64,000 nt of DNA, taken from NCBI GenBank assembly GCA_902583345.1, contig CACHVT010000001.1, positions 97,426-161,425 on the forward strand, read 5' to 3'. A program made the position numbers and the translations under genes. Shown piece after piece: positions 9,383-19,428 of this stretch. Each line of letters opens with the position of its first letter. Within the stretch, counting starts at the first letter, position 1. Source of the DNA: an uncultured Pelagibacteraceae bacterium. Lineage in GTDB: Bacteria; Pseudomonadota; Alphaproteobacteria; Pelagibacterales; Pelagibacteraceae. The notes under the pieces are model-generated. The model worked only from the letters and a program-made list of their open reading frames with translations, was not told the DNA's origin and ran no database searches.

Positions 9383-9491
9383 TTTACTCTTTCGTTTGTT
9401 ATTTAACTTAAGCTAAAATTTAGCTTGCAAGTAAATATTAGATTTTACAGTTGATTGCAAGATTTATTAAAATTAATTGATATTAAATTAG

Positions 9492-9566
9492 TGGTGCCTC
9501 GGGAAGGATTCGCACCTCCGACACAAGCCTTTTCAGGGCTCTGCTCTACTCCTGAGCTACCGAGGC
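9492..9566 (-). tRNA. tRNA-Phe (GAA)
   Basis: GCCTCGGTAGCTCAGGAGTAGAGCAGAGCCCTGAAAAGGCTTGTGTCGGAGGTGCGAATCCTTCCCGAGGCACCA; loop CTGAAAA. Confidence 0.95.
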
Positions 9567-9572
9567 ATATAT

Positions 9573-9788
9573 TTAAAATCTAAATATAATTCTGCCTTTT
9601 GTAAGGTCGTATGGTGTTACTTCGACTGTTACATTGTCACCCTGTAATACTCGAATTCTGTTTTTTCTTAACTTGCCAGCTGTATGTGCTGTTACAATAT
9701 GGTTATTTTCCAATTGTACTCTAAACATAGCATTAGGAAGTAAATCGATAACCTTACCTTTAAACTCTAATAAGTCTTGTTTTGACAA
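9573..9788 (-). CDS. infA: translation initiation factor IF-1
   Basis: [53 protein letters not shown]. Confidence 0.97.
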   Translation of the reverse strand: MSKQDLLEFKGKVIDLLPNAMFRVQLENNHIVTAHTAGKLRKNRIRVLQGDNVTVEVTPYDLTKGRIIFRF

Positions 9789-9790
9789 AA

Positions 9791-11065
9791 CTATTTTCTC
9801 CTCATTCTAGATTTTATACTTTGAGTGTGACCATATAATTGTTCAAACTCCGAAAGAGTTATAGCTGGATTTCCAATTTTTTCTACCCCTAATTTACTAA
9901 GAGTAACAATAGATATTTTTTTAACAAATTCATTAGTATTTAATCCAGAACTAAATTTTGCAGATCCAGAAGTAGGTAAAACATGATTTGTACCTACCGT
10001 GTAATCCGATACACTCATTGGTGTATATCTTCCATTACATATGCTTCCTGCATTATATATTTTCTTATAATATTTTTTATAATTTTTCACATTTATTTCT
10101 AGATGCTCAGGTGCAATTTCGTTAATTACTTTGAATATTTGTTTGTCACTTTTTACAATTATTATTAAACCATTTTTGTTTAAGGAAGCAGTTGCAATTT
10201 TTTTTCTTGGTAAACTATTTAATAATTTTTTAATTCCTTTTTTAACATTGGGAATTATTTTTTTATCTTTTGTAATCAATATACATTGACTATCTGGATC
10301 GTGTTCTGCCTGAGAAACAAGGGATGTTACTATTTGATTTATGTCTGTTTTTTTATCTGCTAGAACACATATCTCAGATGGTCCTGCATACATTGACTCC
10401 GTTCCTACAATTCTTCCAGATAACTGTCTTTTAGCCCCTGCAACAAATTGATTTCCAGGTCCAACAATCTTATTAACTTTTTGAATGTAAGCTAGACTTG
10501 CAATTGCCTGAGCGCCACCCATGCAGTAAATTTCTTTAATTCCAACTTTCCTGGAAGCATACAGAACTGCTGGATTTATTTTTCCAGAAATTTTTGGAGT
10601 TGCTAAAATAATTTTTTTAACCTTTGCTAATTTTGCTGGAATCGAGTTCATAAGAAGTGTTGAAGGTAGATTTCCAGGCACATAAATACCAACAGACTCA
10701 ATTGGTACATTAATATGCTCTAGTTTATTTTTAAATTTGTCAAAATATACTATATTTTTGGTAAGCCCTTTTATTTGTTTTGAATGAAATTTATGAATTC
10801 TTAAGTAAGCGTAATCAATTGCTTTTTTTACTTTGTTATCTAAACTTTTAATTAATTTATCTACTTTATTTTTTGATAGTTTTATTTCTTTATTTTTACT
10901 AAACCTTCTCTCATATTTTAGTAAAGCTTTTGACTTATTTTTCTTAATATCTTTTATAATTTTATCAATAAGTTTCAAATTATTATTTTTCTCTTCTCTT
11001 CTTGATTCCAAAAAGCTTATCAATTTATTTAAATAATTTTTATTAGTACAATTAATTATTTTCAT
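9791..11065 (-). CDS. hisD: histidinol dehydrogenase
   Basis: [59 protein letters not shown]. Confidence 0.95.
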   Translation of the reverse strand: MKIINCTNKNYLNKLISFLESRREEKNNNLKLIDKIIKDIKKNKSKALLKYERRFSKNKEIKLSKNKVDKLIKSLDNKVKKAIDYAYLRIHKFHSKQIKGLTKNIVYFDKFKNKLEHINVPIESVGIYVPGNLPSTLLMNSIPAKLAKVKKIILATPKISGKINPAVLYASRKVGIKEIYCMGGAQAIASLAYIQKVNKIVGPGNQFVAGAKRQLSGRIVGTESMYAGPSEICVLADKKTDINQIVTSLVSQAEHDPDSQCILITKDKKIIPNVKKGIKKLLNSLPRKKIATASLNKNGLIIIVKSDKQIFKVINEIAPEHLEINVKNYKKYYKKIYNAGSICNGRYTPMSVSDYTVGTNHVLPTSGSAKFSSGLNTNEFVKKISIVTLSKLGVEKIGNPAITLSEFEQLYGHTQSIKSRMRRK

Positions 11066-11459
11066 TGTTTGATTTTATTTGATCTGTCAATTCAATATCT
11101 ATTATTTCTGCGTTGAGAGTTATAAATCTATTATTAGAAAATAAAAGCACTATCTCATAATTATGATCTTTTTTTAATAAGTCTATTGCCAAAAGTTCAA
11201 ATAATTCATTTTTATTAGAAAACTGGAAGTTTTTTAATTTTACAGAAATTATATATGCAAATTTAACAATTGATTTAATTTTTTTTTTATCTTTTGGTTT
11301 CTCTTTGTCAGATCTTTCAATCAAAAATAAAAATATCTTATTTTTTGGTAAATATTTTAATTCACTAGATTTTATTTTTCCTTCAGAAACTATTGCGGAT
11401 ATATATGGCAAGTCCTCAGGAGATTGACATGTGATTTTTTTTAAAAACTGCTTATCCAT
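11052..11459 (-). CDS. DUF2948-family protein
   Basis: Position between murA and hisD and recognisable LxxISAIVSEGKIKSSELKYLPKNKIFLFLIER pattern; family name from memory of alphaproteobacterial synteny. Confidence 0.65.
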   Translation of the reverse strand: MDKQFLKKITCQSPEDLPYISAIVSEGKIKSSELKYLPKNKIFLFLIERSDKEKPKDKKKIKSIVKFAYIISVKLKNFQFSNKNELFELLAIDLLKKDHNYEIVLLFSNNRFITLNAEIIDIELTDQIKSNNENN

Positions 11460-12727
11460 TAAGAAGTCTTCTTAATTTTTACTCCAATTTTTTTTAAATT
11501 ATAGTACAAATTACTGTAGCCTCTTAAGCCATGGTATATGCGACTAATACAACTATTTCCGTTAGCAGACATGGCTCCCAGTATTATAGCAAAAGTGCTT
11601 CTTAAGTCAGATGAAATACAATCAGCTCCATTTAGAAAATCACTCCCAATTATTACAGCTTTTGATCCTTTTATATTTATTTTTGCACCCATCCTTACCA
11701 GTTCTGGAGCAGACATATATCGATTAGTAAATATAGTTTCTTCGATTCTACTAATTCCATTTGATCTAGTTAAAACAGCCATAAGCATGGGCATACAATC
11801 TGTTGCAAAACCTGGAAATGGAGAAGTTTTTATACGTGTAGGTTTCAATTTTTTTTTTCTGCTTAATTCTATAGAAGATTTGTTAACAATAATGTCACAT
11901 CCTATATTCTTTAAAACTTTTAATTCTGTTCTTAAATATTTTGGATTTATTTTATCGACCTTTATTTTTCCTTTGGTTATCGCTGCAGTACACAAATAAG
12001 AAAACGCTTCTATCCTATCGCCAATAACTTCATGAGAATGACCGTTCAATTCTCTAACACCATAAATTTTTATGGCTCTCTTTCCTGTTAAGTAAATTTT
12101 AGCTCCACCATTTTTAAGAAATTTAATGAGATCTAATACCTCAGGCTCAATCGAAATATTTTTTAAAATAGTTATTCCTTTTGCCAAGACAGATGCAAGT
12201 ATTAAATTAGAAGTTCCTGTAACACTAACTGTTGGAAAATAATATTCAGCACCTTTAATCCCATTCTTTGCCTCAATATTTATATAACCATTCTTAAGGC
12301 TATATTTGCAATTTAATTTTTTAAACCCCGCTAAATGATAGCCGATAGGTCTCGGTCCCAAACTACAGCCTCCTGATAAAGCTGTTGAACATTTATTATA
12401 TTTTCCAAGTAAAGCTCCCATAGCTAGAACTCCCGCTCTCATAGTTGATATATACTTATATTTCACTAGTAGTTGATGTTTTTTTTTATTAGTTATTTTC
12501 AAAATTTTTTTTTTTTTTAAAATTTCAACTTTAGATCCTAATGATTTCAACAATACAATCATAGTTTTTATGTCGTTTGCTTCTAATGGAACATTTCTTA
12601 ATGTAATTGTATTTTTAAACAAAATTGAAGAAGCCATTAAAGGCAAAACTGCATTTTTTGCACCACTACACCTAATAGTGCCCTTAACTCCTTTAGAGTA
12701 AGAGCCATTAATCAAAAATTTTTCCAT
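11459..12727 (-). CDS. murA: UDP-N-acetylglucosamine 1-carboxyvinyltransferase
   Basis: SGAKNAVLPLMAS, GGCSLGPRPIGYHLAGF, PFPGFATDCMPMLMA, RYMSAPELVRMGA. Confidence 0.95.
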   Translation of the reverse strand: MEKFLINGSYSKGVKGTIRCSGAKNAVLPLMASSILFKNTITLRNVPLEANDIKTMIVLLKSLGSKVEILKKKKILKITNKKKHQLLVKYKYISTMRAGVLAMGALLGKYNKCSTALSGGCSLGPRPIGYHLAGFKKLNCKYSLKNGYINIEAKNGIKGAEYYFPTVSVTGTSNLILASVLAKGITILKNISIEPEVLDLIKFLKNGGAKIYLTGKRAIKIYGVRELNGHSHEVIGDRIEAFSYLCTAAITKGKIKVDKINPKYLRTELKVLKNIGCDIIVNKSSIELSRKKKLKPTRIKTSPFPGFATDCMPMLMAVLTRSNGISRIEETIFTNRYMSAPELVRMGAKINIKGSKAVIIGSDFLNGADCISSDLRSTFAIILGAMSANGNSCISRIYHGLRGYSNLYYNLKKIGVKIKKTS

Positions 12728-12730
12728 AGA

Positions 12731-13282
12731 CTACTTTGATTTAGCTAGTGTTATGCCACGCTGATCTTGATATTTTCGCGAACCCTCTGCATAAGAAACT
12801 TCGGGTTCTTCGCCTTCAAAAAATAAAATCTGAGCAGCTCCTGAATTTGCATATAATCTAATTGGTAAATTTGTATGATTTGCAAATTCCATAACTAAAT
12901 TACCTCTCCAGCCTCCTTCTAAAACACTAGAAGGTGTTCCAAGTCCTGTTCTAGCATAAGTACTTTTTGCTGTAACCAAACCAGTTATACGTCTTGGCAT
13001 TTTAAAATACTCCATACTAGCAGCTAGGGCAAAGGAGTTCGGAGGTATTAAAACTGAGTCCTCCCCTTTTACAGTTATAAAGCTATCCTCAGTAAAATTT
13101 TTTGGATCACAAATTGCACCTTTTGCATTACTAAATATTTTAAATTCGTCTCCACATCGAATATCGTAACCAAAAGTTCCTAGACCATGGCTAATACCCT
13201 TATGTACCAACTTGTCTACAAAAGGATTAATCATTTCTTCTTCTTTAACTAATTTTTTTATCTGACTATCATTTAAAATCAT
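12731..13282 (-). CDS. dcd: dCTP deaminase
   Basis: GTFGYDIRCGDEF, AKSTYARTGL, EGGWRGNLVMEF, GAAQILFFEGE. Confidence 0.94.
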   Translation of the reverse strand: MILNDSQIKKLVKEEEMINPFVDKLVHKGISHGLGTFGYDIRCGDEFKIFSNAKGAICDPKNFTEDSFITVKGEDSVLIPPNSFALAASMEYFKMPRRITGLVTAKSTYARTGLGTPSSVLEGGWRGNLVMEFANHTNLPIRLYANSGAAQILFFEGEEPEVSYAEGSRKYQDQRGITLAKSK

Positions 13283-13283
13283 A

Positions 13284-13397
13284 TTATTTATTTTTTTTAT
13301 TTCTGAGTTTTTTTTGAAAATTTTTTCTTTTCTTTAGATTTTTTCTTAAAGCAAGTTCAAGCTTAGAAAGCTTATCCTTTTTATTATTTAAACTCAT
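13284..13397 (-). CDS. small basic protein, 37 aa (below ORF-track cutoff)
   Basis: MSLNNKKDKLSKLELALRKNLKKRKNFQKKLRNKKNK*; start overlaps the upstream stop as ATGA and the stop is 1 nt before dcd. Confidence 0.45.
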   Translation of the reverse strand: MSLNNKKDKLSKLELALRKNLKKRKNFQKKLRNKKNK

Positions 13398-13684
13398 TTT
13401 ACTTTGTTTGGATTAGTTATAAAATCTAAGGAAAGAGGCTCGTCAACTTTAATCTTATTTGAGTTTTCATCTTCTTTTTTATTGCCAACTTTTGCTTGTC
13501 TCTTTGCTCTTCTTTCAGCTAACTTTTTTTCTCGCTTAGCCTTTTTTTCCATAGCTTTTGCGCCACGAGTACTTTTAAAATCATAGTGTATTCCACAGTA
13601 TGACCAGCTTCCTTGATAATTATAAAAATCTTGGTAAATGACCTCGTCATTTTCGTTTAATATAATTTTTTTGTATACTTTCAT
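13394..13684 (-). CDS. hypothetical protein with Lys/Arg-rich helix
   Basis: 96-aa ORF MKVYKKIILNENDEVIYQDFYNYQGSWSYCGIHYDFKSTRGAKAMEKKAKREKKLAERRAK...; no antisense competitor of note. Confidence 0.6.
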   Translation of the reverse strand: MKVYKKIILNENDEVIYQDFYNYQGSWSYCGIHYDFKSTRGAKAMEKKAKREKKLAERRAKRQAKVGNKKEDENSNKIKVDEPLSLDFITNPNKVK

Positions 13685-13786
13685 GGTGAATTTAAAATTT
13701 AATTAATATATTATAATTTAATATAAAATTAAGGCAATTATTTGAAAAATAACATTTTATACATTACTATTTTATACTTGTAATTT

Positions 13787-13860
13787 GCTCTCATAGTTAA
13801 ATGGCATAACGGATCCATGGTAAGGATCAATTTCAAGTTCGATTCTTGGTGAGAGCACCA
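13787..13860 (+). tRNA. tRNA-Thr (GGT)
   Basis: GCTCTCA...TGAGAGC acceptor, GATCC ATGGTAA GGATC anticodon arm, TCAAG TTCGATT CTTGG T arm, ACCA end. Confidence 0.9.
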
Positions 13861-14583
13861 CTATTCACTTTTAAAAAATATTTTCCTCGAAATAAAAGCA
13901 ATAATAAAGATTAAAATTAAACCAATTATAGGAAAGTAAATATCTGGGTTTGAAGTCATTTGTAAAATAGTAGGCATCTTTTCATTATCATCAATTAATT
14001 TATTAATGCCTGCGCCTAACGAAACTACAATAAACAATTGAGGCGCTAGCCCAACTAATGAACCATAAAAATAATTTTTAATTTTTATATTAAATAATGT
14101 AGGTAATAAATTTTGAATAAAAAATGGTATACCACCAATTGCTCTGTATATTACAAAATAAATAAATTCATTTTTTTTAAATTTTTTAATTAAGAATATA
14201 AATTTGGATGAAAATTTTTCGTATATAAAATCTTTTAGTAAATAATTTGCTAAAACATACAGCAATGTGGCACCTGTTGTTAATCCAAATAAAACAATTA
14301 ACGTTCCTAGCCATTTTCCAAAAATAAATCCACCAATTAGACATATTGGAGTTCCAAAACCTAATAATAATACCCAAATTATAGTACCTAAGAAAAAAAT
14401 TATACCGGATAGAAGTATATGTTTGTTTTTTATTTCATTAAGTGAGTCTCTATTAGATTTAATCAATTCAAAGCTAGTAAAATCTTGTATAGAAAAATAT
14501 TTGAAAAAAAACCATAGAAAAATGCAGATTATCAAAATATAAATAACAGCAAGAGTTATTTTAATATTTTTTCTCTTATCCAT
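13861..14583 (-). CDS. TVP38/TMEM64 (VTT-domain) membrane protein
   Basis: Multiple TM segments, GTPICLIGGFIFGKWLGTLIVLFGLTTGATLLYVLANYLL, RAIGGIPFFIQNLLPTLFNI. Confidence 0.8.
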   Translation of the reverse strand: MDKRKNIKITLAVIYILIICIFLWFFFKYFSIQDFTSFELIKSNRDSLNEIKNKHILLSGIIFFLGTIIWVLLLGFGTPICLIGGFIFGKWLGTLIVLFGLTTGATLLYVLANYLLKDFIYEKFSSKFIFLIKKFKKNEFIYFVIYRAIGGIPFFIQNLLPTLFNIKIKNYFYGSLVGLAPQLFIVVSLGAGINKLIDDNEKMPTILQMTSNPDIYFPIIGLILIFIIAFISRKIFFKSE

Positions 14584-14660
14584 ATTGGTAATTTATTAAA
14601 AATAACTGTACTTATATAGTTTTATTTTCTATAAAAGCAAAATTTTAATATAAGTCACTT

Positions 14661-14795
14661 ATGAAAAGAACATGGCAACCTTCAAAAATTAAGAGAGCTC
14701 GTAAGCATGGGTTTCGATCTAGAATGGCAAATAAAAAGAGACAAAAGGTTCTGAGGAATAGAAGAAAAAAAGGAAGAAGATCTTTGAGCGTGTAG
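14661..14795 (+). CDS. rpmH: 50S ribosomal protein L34
   Basis: [44 protein letters not shown]; absent from ORF track because of length. Confidence 0.96.
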   Translation: MKRTWQPSKIKRARKHGFRSRMANKKRQKVLRNRRKKGRRSLSV

Positions 14796-14799
14796 CTAG

Positions 14800-15141
14800 A
14801 TGTTAAACAAAATAGTAAGTTTATCGAAAAATGATGATTTTAAGAGTTTGCTAGCAGGAAAGAAGATTTCTAATAAATATTTCACTGTTTTTTTCAGAAA
14901 ATTAATAAATAAAGGTAAAAATAATTTAAATATAAGTTTCGTTGTAAAAAGAAAATTAGGAAATGCAGTTAAAAGAAATAGAATAAAAAGAATTTTAAAA
15001 AATATTATGAAAGATGCTACTAAAAAAATATCTCTTAATTTCAATTATTCATATCTTGTTATTGCCAAAGAATCTGTTTTAAAAGATGAATATAAAAACA
15101 TTAAAAAAACTTTATTCACAGACTTTAAAAAAATTAAATAA
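14800..15141 (+). CDS. rnpA: ribonuclease P protein component
   Basis: VVKRKLGNAVKRNRIKRILKN RNR motif, between rpmH and yidD. Confidence 0.93.
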   Translation: MLNKIVSLSKNDDFKSLLAGKKISNKYFTVFFRKLINKGKNNLNISFVVKRKLGNAVKRNRIKRILKNIMKDATKKISLNFNYSYLVIAKESVLKDEYKNIKKTLFTDFKKIK

Positions 15142-15380
15142 TGAAAATAATAACTTATTTATTAATAGTAATAGTAAAAACTTATCAGTTATTTATTAGT
15201 CCTCTATTTCCAAATTCCTGCAAGTTTAATCCTACATGTAGCACTTACTTTATTGAAAGTTTAAAAAGATATGGAACAATTGAAGGATCTTATAAATCTA
15301 TTTTAAGAATCATGAAATGCAATCCATGGTTTGGAAGTGGCGGAAATGATCCAGTTAAAAAACATGGGGAGATTAAATAA
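15141..15380 (+). CDS. yidD: membrane protein insertion efficiency factor YidD
   Basis: YQLFISPLFPNSCKFNPTCSTYFIESLKRYG...CNPWFGSGGNDPV. Confidence 0.95.
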   Translation: MKIITYLLIVIVKTYQLFISPLFPNSCKFNPTCSTYFIESLKRYGTIEGSYKSILRIMKCNPWFGSGGNDPVKKHGEIK

Positions 15381-15382
15381 AT

Positions 15383-17065
15383 ATGGAATTAAAAAATATA
15401 ATTGCAGCAGTGACTCTATCAATAGCAATAATTGTTTTTTACACCTTATTTTTTCAACCTTCTCCAGAAGAAATGAAAAAATTAAGAGTAGAAAAAGAAA
15501 AAAATGAATTAGCTCAAAACTCTGATACTCCTAGTTTGGATGGAACCGGAACTTTTTCAAAGCTGTCAAGAAAAGATGCATTAAATGAGAATGAAAGAAT
15601 ATTTTTCGAAAATGAAAATATAATTGGATCCATTTCTCTTAAAGGGGCAAATATTGACGATTTAATTTTTAAAAACTATAAAATTGAGTTAGATCAAAAA
15701 GAAAAGGTTATCCTTTTAAATCCAAGAAAAATACAAAATGGTTACTATGTGGAAACCGGTTTTGTTACTAATTCGCAAAATATCATAGTACCTAACTCCT
15801 CAACACTTTGGAAAATTGAAGGAAATAACAAATTAACTAAAAATAATCCTATAAAATTAGTATGGGACAATGAACAAGGAATAAAATTTGAAAAAAATAT
15901 CAGTCTAGATGAACAATTTTTATTTACTATTAAAGAAAAAGTTACCAACGTCTCTGACAAAACATATAATTTCTACTCTTATGGACAAATAGTTAGAAAT
16001 AAGAAACCGATAATTTCAGGTTTTTATATTCTACACGAAGGTCCAATTGCAACCTTAGATGATCAATTAATTGAGGAAGATTATGACGATATTGAAGATG
16101 AAAAATTTACTAAAAATGCATCAAAGGGTTGGCTAGGAATTGGAGATAAATATTGGATCACAAGTATTGTGCCACCTAGAAATAAAGATTTTAAAACAAC
16201 TTTTGATTATAAAAATAAATTTAGAGTTAATTACATATCTTCAGAAGGAATTCAAGTTGGCCCTAATGATACTATAGAAGAAGAAATTCAAATTATAGTT
16301 GCTGCAAAAAAAGTTGCTACTATTGATGGATACGCAGAGAGCCTCGGAATAGATAAATTTGACTTAGCAATTGATTGGGGAATGATGTATTTTTTAACAA
16401 AGCCATTATTCTTTGCAATAGACTATTTTTTTAAATTGGTTGGGAACTACGGGGTGGCTATTATTTTGGTAACAGTGTGCATTAGATTGCTATTTTTTCC
16501 TCTTGCATCATTTTCTTTTCGAAGCATGGGAAAAATGAAACTTCTTCAACCTGAAATGACCAGATTAAAAGAACTACATAAAGAAGATAAAATGAAACTA
16601 CAACAAGAAATGATGGCTTTATATAAAAGAGAAGGAGTGAACCCTATGAGTGGTTGTTTGCCTATACTCGTTCAAATCCCAGTGTTCTTTGCGTTATATA
16701 AAGTACTATTTGTGACTATTGAAATGCGACATATGCCCTTTTATGGTTGGATTAAAGATTTGTCAGCAAAAGATCCTACATCACTGTTCAATTTATTTGG
16801 TTTAATTCCATGGGACCCGCCATCATTTTTAATTATTGGCGCATGGCCAGTTGCAATGGGTGTAAGTATGTATATTCAGCAAAAACTTAATCCTGCTCCT
16901 CCAGATCCAATGCAAGCAAAAATATTTATGTTTTTTCCTATTTTTCTAACTGTCATTCTTGCTCCTTTTCCAGCTGGACTAGTAATTTACTGGACTTTCA
17001 ATAACATCTTAACTTTAATTCAACAATTCTATATTCAAAGAAAAATGAGCGTTAAAACCAAGTAG
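15383..17065 (+). CDS. yidC: membrane protein insertase YidC
   Basis: N-terminal TM, periplasmic domain, NYGVAIILVTVCIRLLFFPLA, GVNPMSGCLPILVQIPVFFALYKVL. Confidence 0.96.
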   Translation: MELKNIIAAVTLSIAIIVFYTLFFQPSPEEMKKLRVEKEKNELAQNSDTPSLDGTGTFSKLSRKDALNENERIFFENENIIGSISLKGANIDDLIFKNYKIELDQKEKVILLNPRKIQNGYYVETGFVTNSQNIIVPNSSTLWKIEGNNKLTKNNPIKLVWDNEQGIKFEKNISLDEQFLFTIKEKVTNVSDKTYNFYSYGQIVRNKKPIISGFYILHEGPIATLDDQLIEEDYDDIEDEKFTKNASKGWLGIGDKYWITSIVPPRNKDFKTTFDYKNKFRVNYISSEGIQVGPNDTIEEEIQIIVAAKKVATIDGYAESLGIDKFDLAIDWGMMYFLTKPLFFAIDYFFKLVGNYGVAIILVTVCIRLLFFPLASFSFRSMGKMKLLQPEMTRLKELHKEDKMKLQQEMMALYKREGVNPMSGCLPILVQIPVFFALYKVLFVTIEMRHMPFYGWIKDLSAKDPTSLFNLFGLIPWDPPSFLIIGAWPVAMGVSMYIQQKLNPAPPDPMQAKIFMFFPIFLTVILAPFPAGLVIYWTFNNILTLIQQFYIQRKMSVKTK

Positions 17066-17932
17066 ATGTCTTTACTAAAAGAAGAAGATTTAAAAAAAAT
17101 ATTACCTGAAGATGGCCCTCGAAAAGAGGAGGTATCTAAGTATATCAAAAAATATAAGAATGATTTAATAGTCATTAAATATGGGGGAAATGTTTTTATT
17201 GATAGAAATATATTTAATAGTTTTATATCAGATATAAGTACATTAAACAAATTAGGAATTGCAATTATAGTTGTTCATGGGGGTGGACCTAGAATAAAAA
17301 GAGAATTAGATAAGTCAAATATTCAAACAAAATTTATTAGAGGTTTAAGAGTAACTGATGAAAAAATTATAAATATAGTTGAGGATGTATTAATTGATTT
17401 TAATAATGACATAGTTGATTCTCTTAAACAAACTGGTGTCGATGCAATTTCAATAAATACTAAAAAAAATAATGTAATAGAAGTTGTTCCTGAGTCAGAA
17501 GAACTTGGCTTTGTAGGCAAACCAAAAAAGATTAATAATGAAATCATAAAAAAAGCCTTGGAAAAAAATATGATACCAATTATATCTCCTTTAGGCATAG
17601 GAAAAAATAATCAAACTTATAATATAAATGGCGATACAGCTGCAGGAGCTATAGCAAAATCTCTAAGATCAAGAAGATTACTTTTAATGACAAATATAGA
17701 GGGTGTTTTAGACAAAAATAAAAAACTTATTACAGAAATTAACTCTGCTGATGCAAATGAAATGATAAATGTTGGGACTATTTTGGGTGGAATGATACCT
17801 AAAATTAAAACAAGTCTTGATGCAGTGAATAATGGAGTTACAGGTGTTGCAATAGTCGATGCTCGAGTTCGACATGCATGCTTATTTGAAATATTTACCG
17901 ATAAAGGTGCTGGGACCTTAATTAGAAAATGA
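17066..17932 (+). CDS. argB: acetylglutamate kinase
   Basis: VIKYGGNVF, VVHGGGPRI, NINGDTAAGAIA, GGMIPKIKTSLDAV. Confidence 0.95.
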   Translation: MSLLKEEDLKKILPEDGPRKEEVSKYIKKYKNDLIVIKYGGNVFIDRNIFNSFISDISTLNKLGIAIIVVHGGGPRIKRELDKSNIQTKFIRGLRVTDEKIINIVEDVLIDFNNDIVDSLKQTGVDAISINTKKNNVIEVVPESEELGFVGKPKKINNEIIKKALEKNMIPIISPLGIGKNNQTYNINGDTAAGAIAKSLRSRRLLLMTNIEGVLDKNKKLITEINSADANEMINVGTILGGMIPKIKTSLDAVNNGVTGVAIVDARVRHACLFEIFTDKGAGTLIRK

Positions 17933-18621
17933 AAAGTCTAAAAGAAATGAAATATCTTCTTTTAGACCTTGATGGTGTATGTTATGGCAAACATAATAAT
18001 TATTCTTTAGAAAAAGTATTTGGACAAGTATCAAACCGTATGACTAGCTTTATATCTGAAAGATTGAAAATAGACTTGAAAGAAGCAAAAAAATTACAGA
18101 CTGATTATTTTTATAAATATAATACAAGTTTAAATGGTCTAATGATACACCACGATATTCCACCACAAGAATTCCTAAAGTATGTACACACAATAGATCT
18201 TTCTTTTATGAAAGAAGACAAAATAATGAGAAGTGAACTTGAAAATTTAGACATGGAAAAATTTATTTTTACTAACGGCAGTGCAGAGCATGCTGAAAAT
18301 ATATTAACACATTTAGGTATATATGACCTATTTGGAAGAGATAAGGTTTTTGATATTGAGGATAGTGGTTATGTACCAAAACCAGAAGCAAAAACTTTTG
18401 ATTTAATGCTTAAAAAATTTAATATTAACCCTAAAGAAACTATTTACATAGAAGATATCGCCAAAAATTTAAGTATTGGTTATGATAGAGGTTGCACGAC
18501 AGTTTGGTTAATTAATGATGAGCATTTTGGAAAATTTGACTCTAATAAAGAATATATTTTGCACAAAATTGAAAATCTATCTTTATTTCTTAAAGAAATA
18601 AGGCTATTAAAAAGTAAATAA
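17929..18621 (+). CDS. HAD-superfamily hydrolase (pyrimidine 5'-nucleotidase-like)
   Basis: LLDLDGVCYG motif I, FTNGSAEHA motif II, PKPEAKTF, YIEDIAKNL. Confidence 0.85.
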   Translation: MKSLKEMKYLLLDLDGVCYGKHNNYSLEKVFGQVSNRMTSFISERLKIDLKEAKKLQTDYFYKYNTSLNGLMIHHDIPPQEFLKYVHTIDLSFMKEDKIMRSELENLDMEKFIFTNGSAEHAENILTHLGIYDLFGRDKVFDIEDSGYVPKPEAKTFDLMLKKFNINPKETIYIEDIAKNLSIGYDRGCTTVWLINDEHFGKFDSNKEYILHKIENLSLFLKEIRLLKSK

Positions 18622-18624
18622 ACT

Positions 18625-19428
18625 ATGTCTATAGAAAAAATTATAAATGATGCTTGGGAAAATAAAGATCAAGTAAATCAAAATTCAGATAAACCGTTAA
18701 AAGACGCAATAAATCAAATAATCAGTGATTTGGATAGTGGTAAATCTCGTGTTGCAGAAAAAATTAATGGTGAGTGGAAAACTCATCAGCATCTTAAAAA
18801 AGCTATAATGTTAAGTTTTAGAATTTATCCAATGGATAATTTAAGCGGTCCTTATAGTAGTTGGTATGACAAAGCACATCTATTAAAAGGTAAAACTGCA
18901 AACTGGACAAGAGAGCAACATGAGGCTGCCGGGTTTCGTATGACTCCTAATAGTCCTGTGCGCCCAGGCTCTTTCATTGGGAAGAACGCAGTTCTTATGC
19001 CATGTTATGTAAATATTGGTGCTTACATAGGGGCTGGTACAATGATGGACACTTTTAGTAGGGCAGGAAGCTGCTGTCAAATTGGTGAGAATTGCCATAT
19101 ATCAGCTGGGTCAGGGATTGGAGGTGTCTTAGAACCTGCTCAAGCGTTACCAACAATAATTGAAGATAATGTTTTTGTTGGAGCAATGTCTGAGGTCGTT
19201 GAAGGTGTTATTGTAGAAGAAGGAAGTGTTCTTTCAATGGGATGCTACATTGGACAAAGTACTAAAATTGTAAATAGATCCAATGGAAAGGTTTCGAAAG
19301 GTCGAATACCATCTTATTCAGTTGTGGTACCAGGCACTTACAAAGATCTTTATGCTGTTCATATAATTAAAACGGTCGACTCAAAAACACGTTCTAAAAC
19401 TTCAATTAACGATCTTTTAAGAGATTGA
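18625..19428 (+). CDS. dapD: 2,3,4,5-tetrahydropyridine-2,6-dicarboxylate N-succinyltransferase
   Basis: Hexapeptide repeats, RVAEKINGEWKTHQHLKKA, GIGGVLEPAQALPTIIEDN. Confidence 0.96.
   Translation: MSIEKIINDAWENKDQVNQNSDKPLKDAINQIISDLDSGKSRVAEKINGEWKTHQHLKKAIMLSFRIYPMDNLSGPYSSWYDKAHLLKGKTANWTREQHEAAGFRMTPNSPVRPGSFIGKNAVLMPCYVNIGAYIGAGTMMDTFSRAGSCCQIGENCHISAGSGIGGVLEPAQALPTIIEDNVFVGAMSEVVEGVIVEEGSVLSMGCYIGQSTKIVNRSNGKVSKGRIPSYSVVVPGTYKDLYAVHIIKTVDSKTRSKTSINDLLRD

Noticed and set aside
11538-11999. 153-aa + strand ORF
   Set aside because: Lies wholly antisense to murA, whose frame carries family motifs; antisense ORF from codon bias
14267-14542. 91-aa + strand and 63-aa - strand (14186-14377) ORFs
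   Set aside because: Overlap the TVP38-family gene in other frames; no recognisable content
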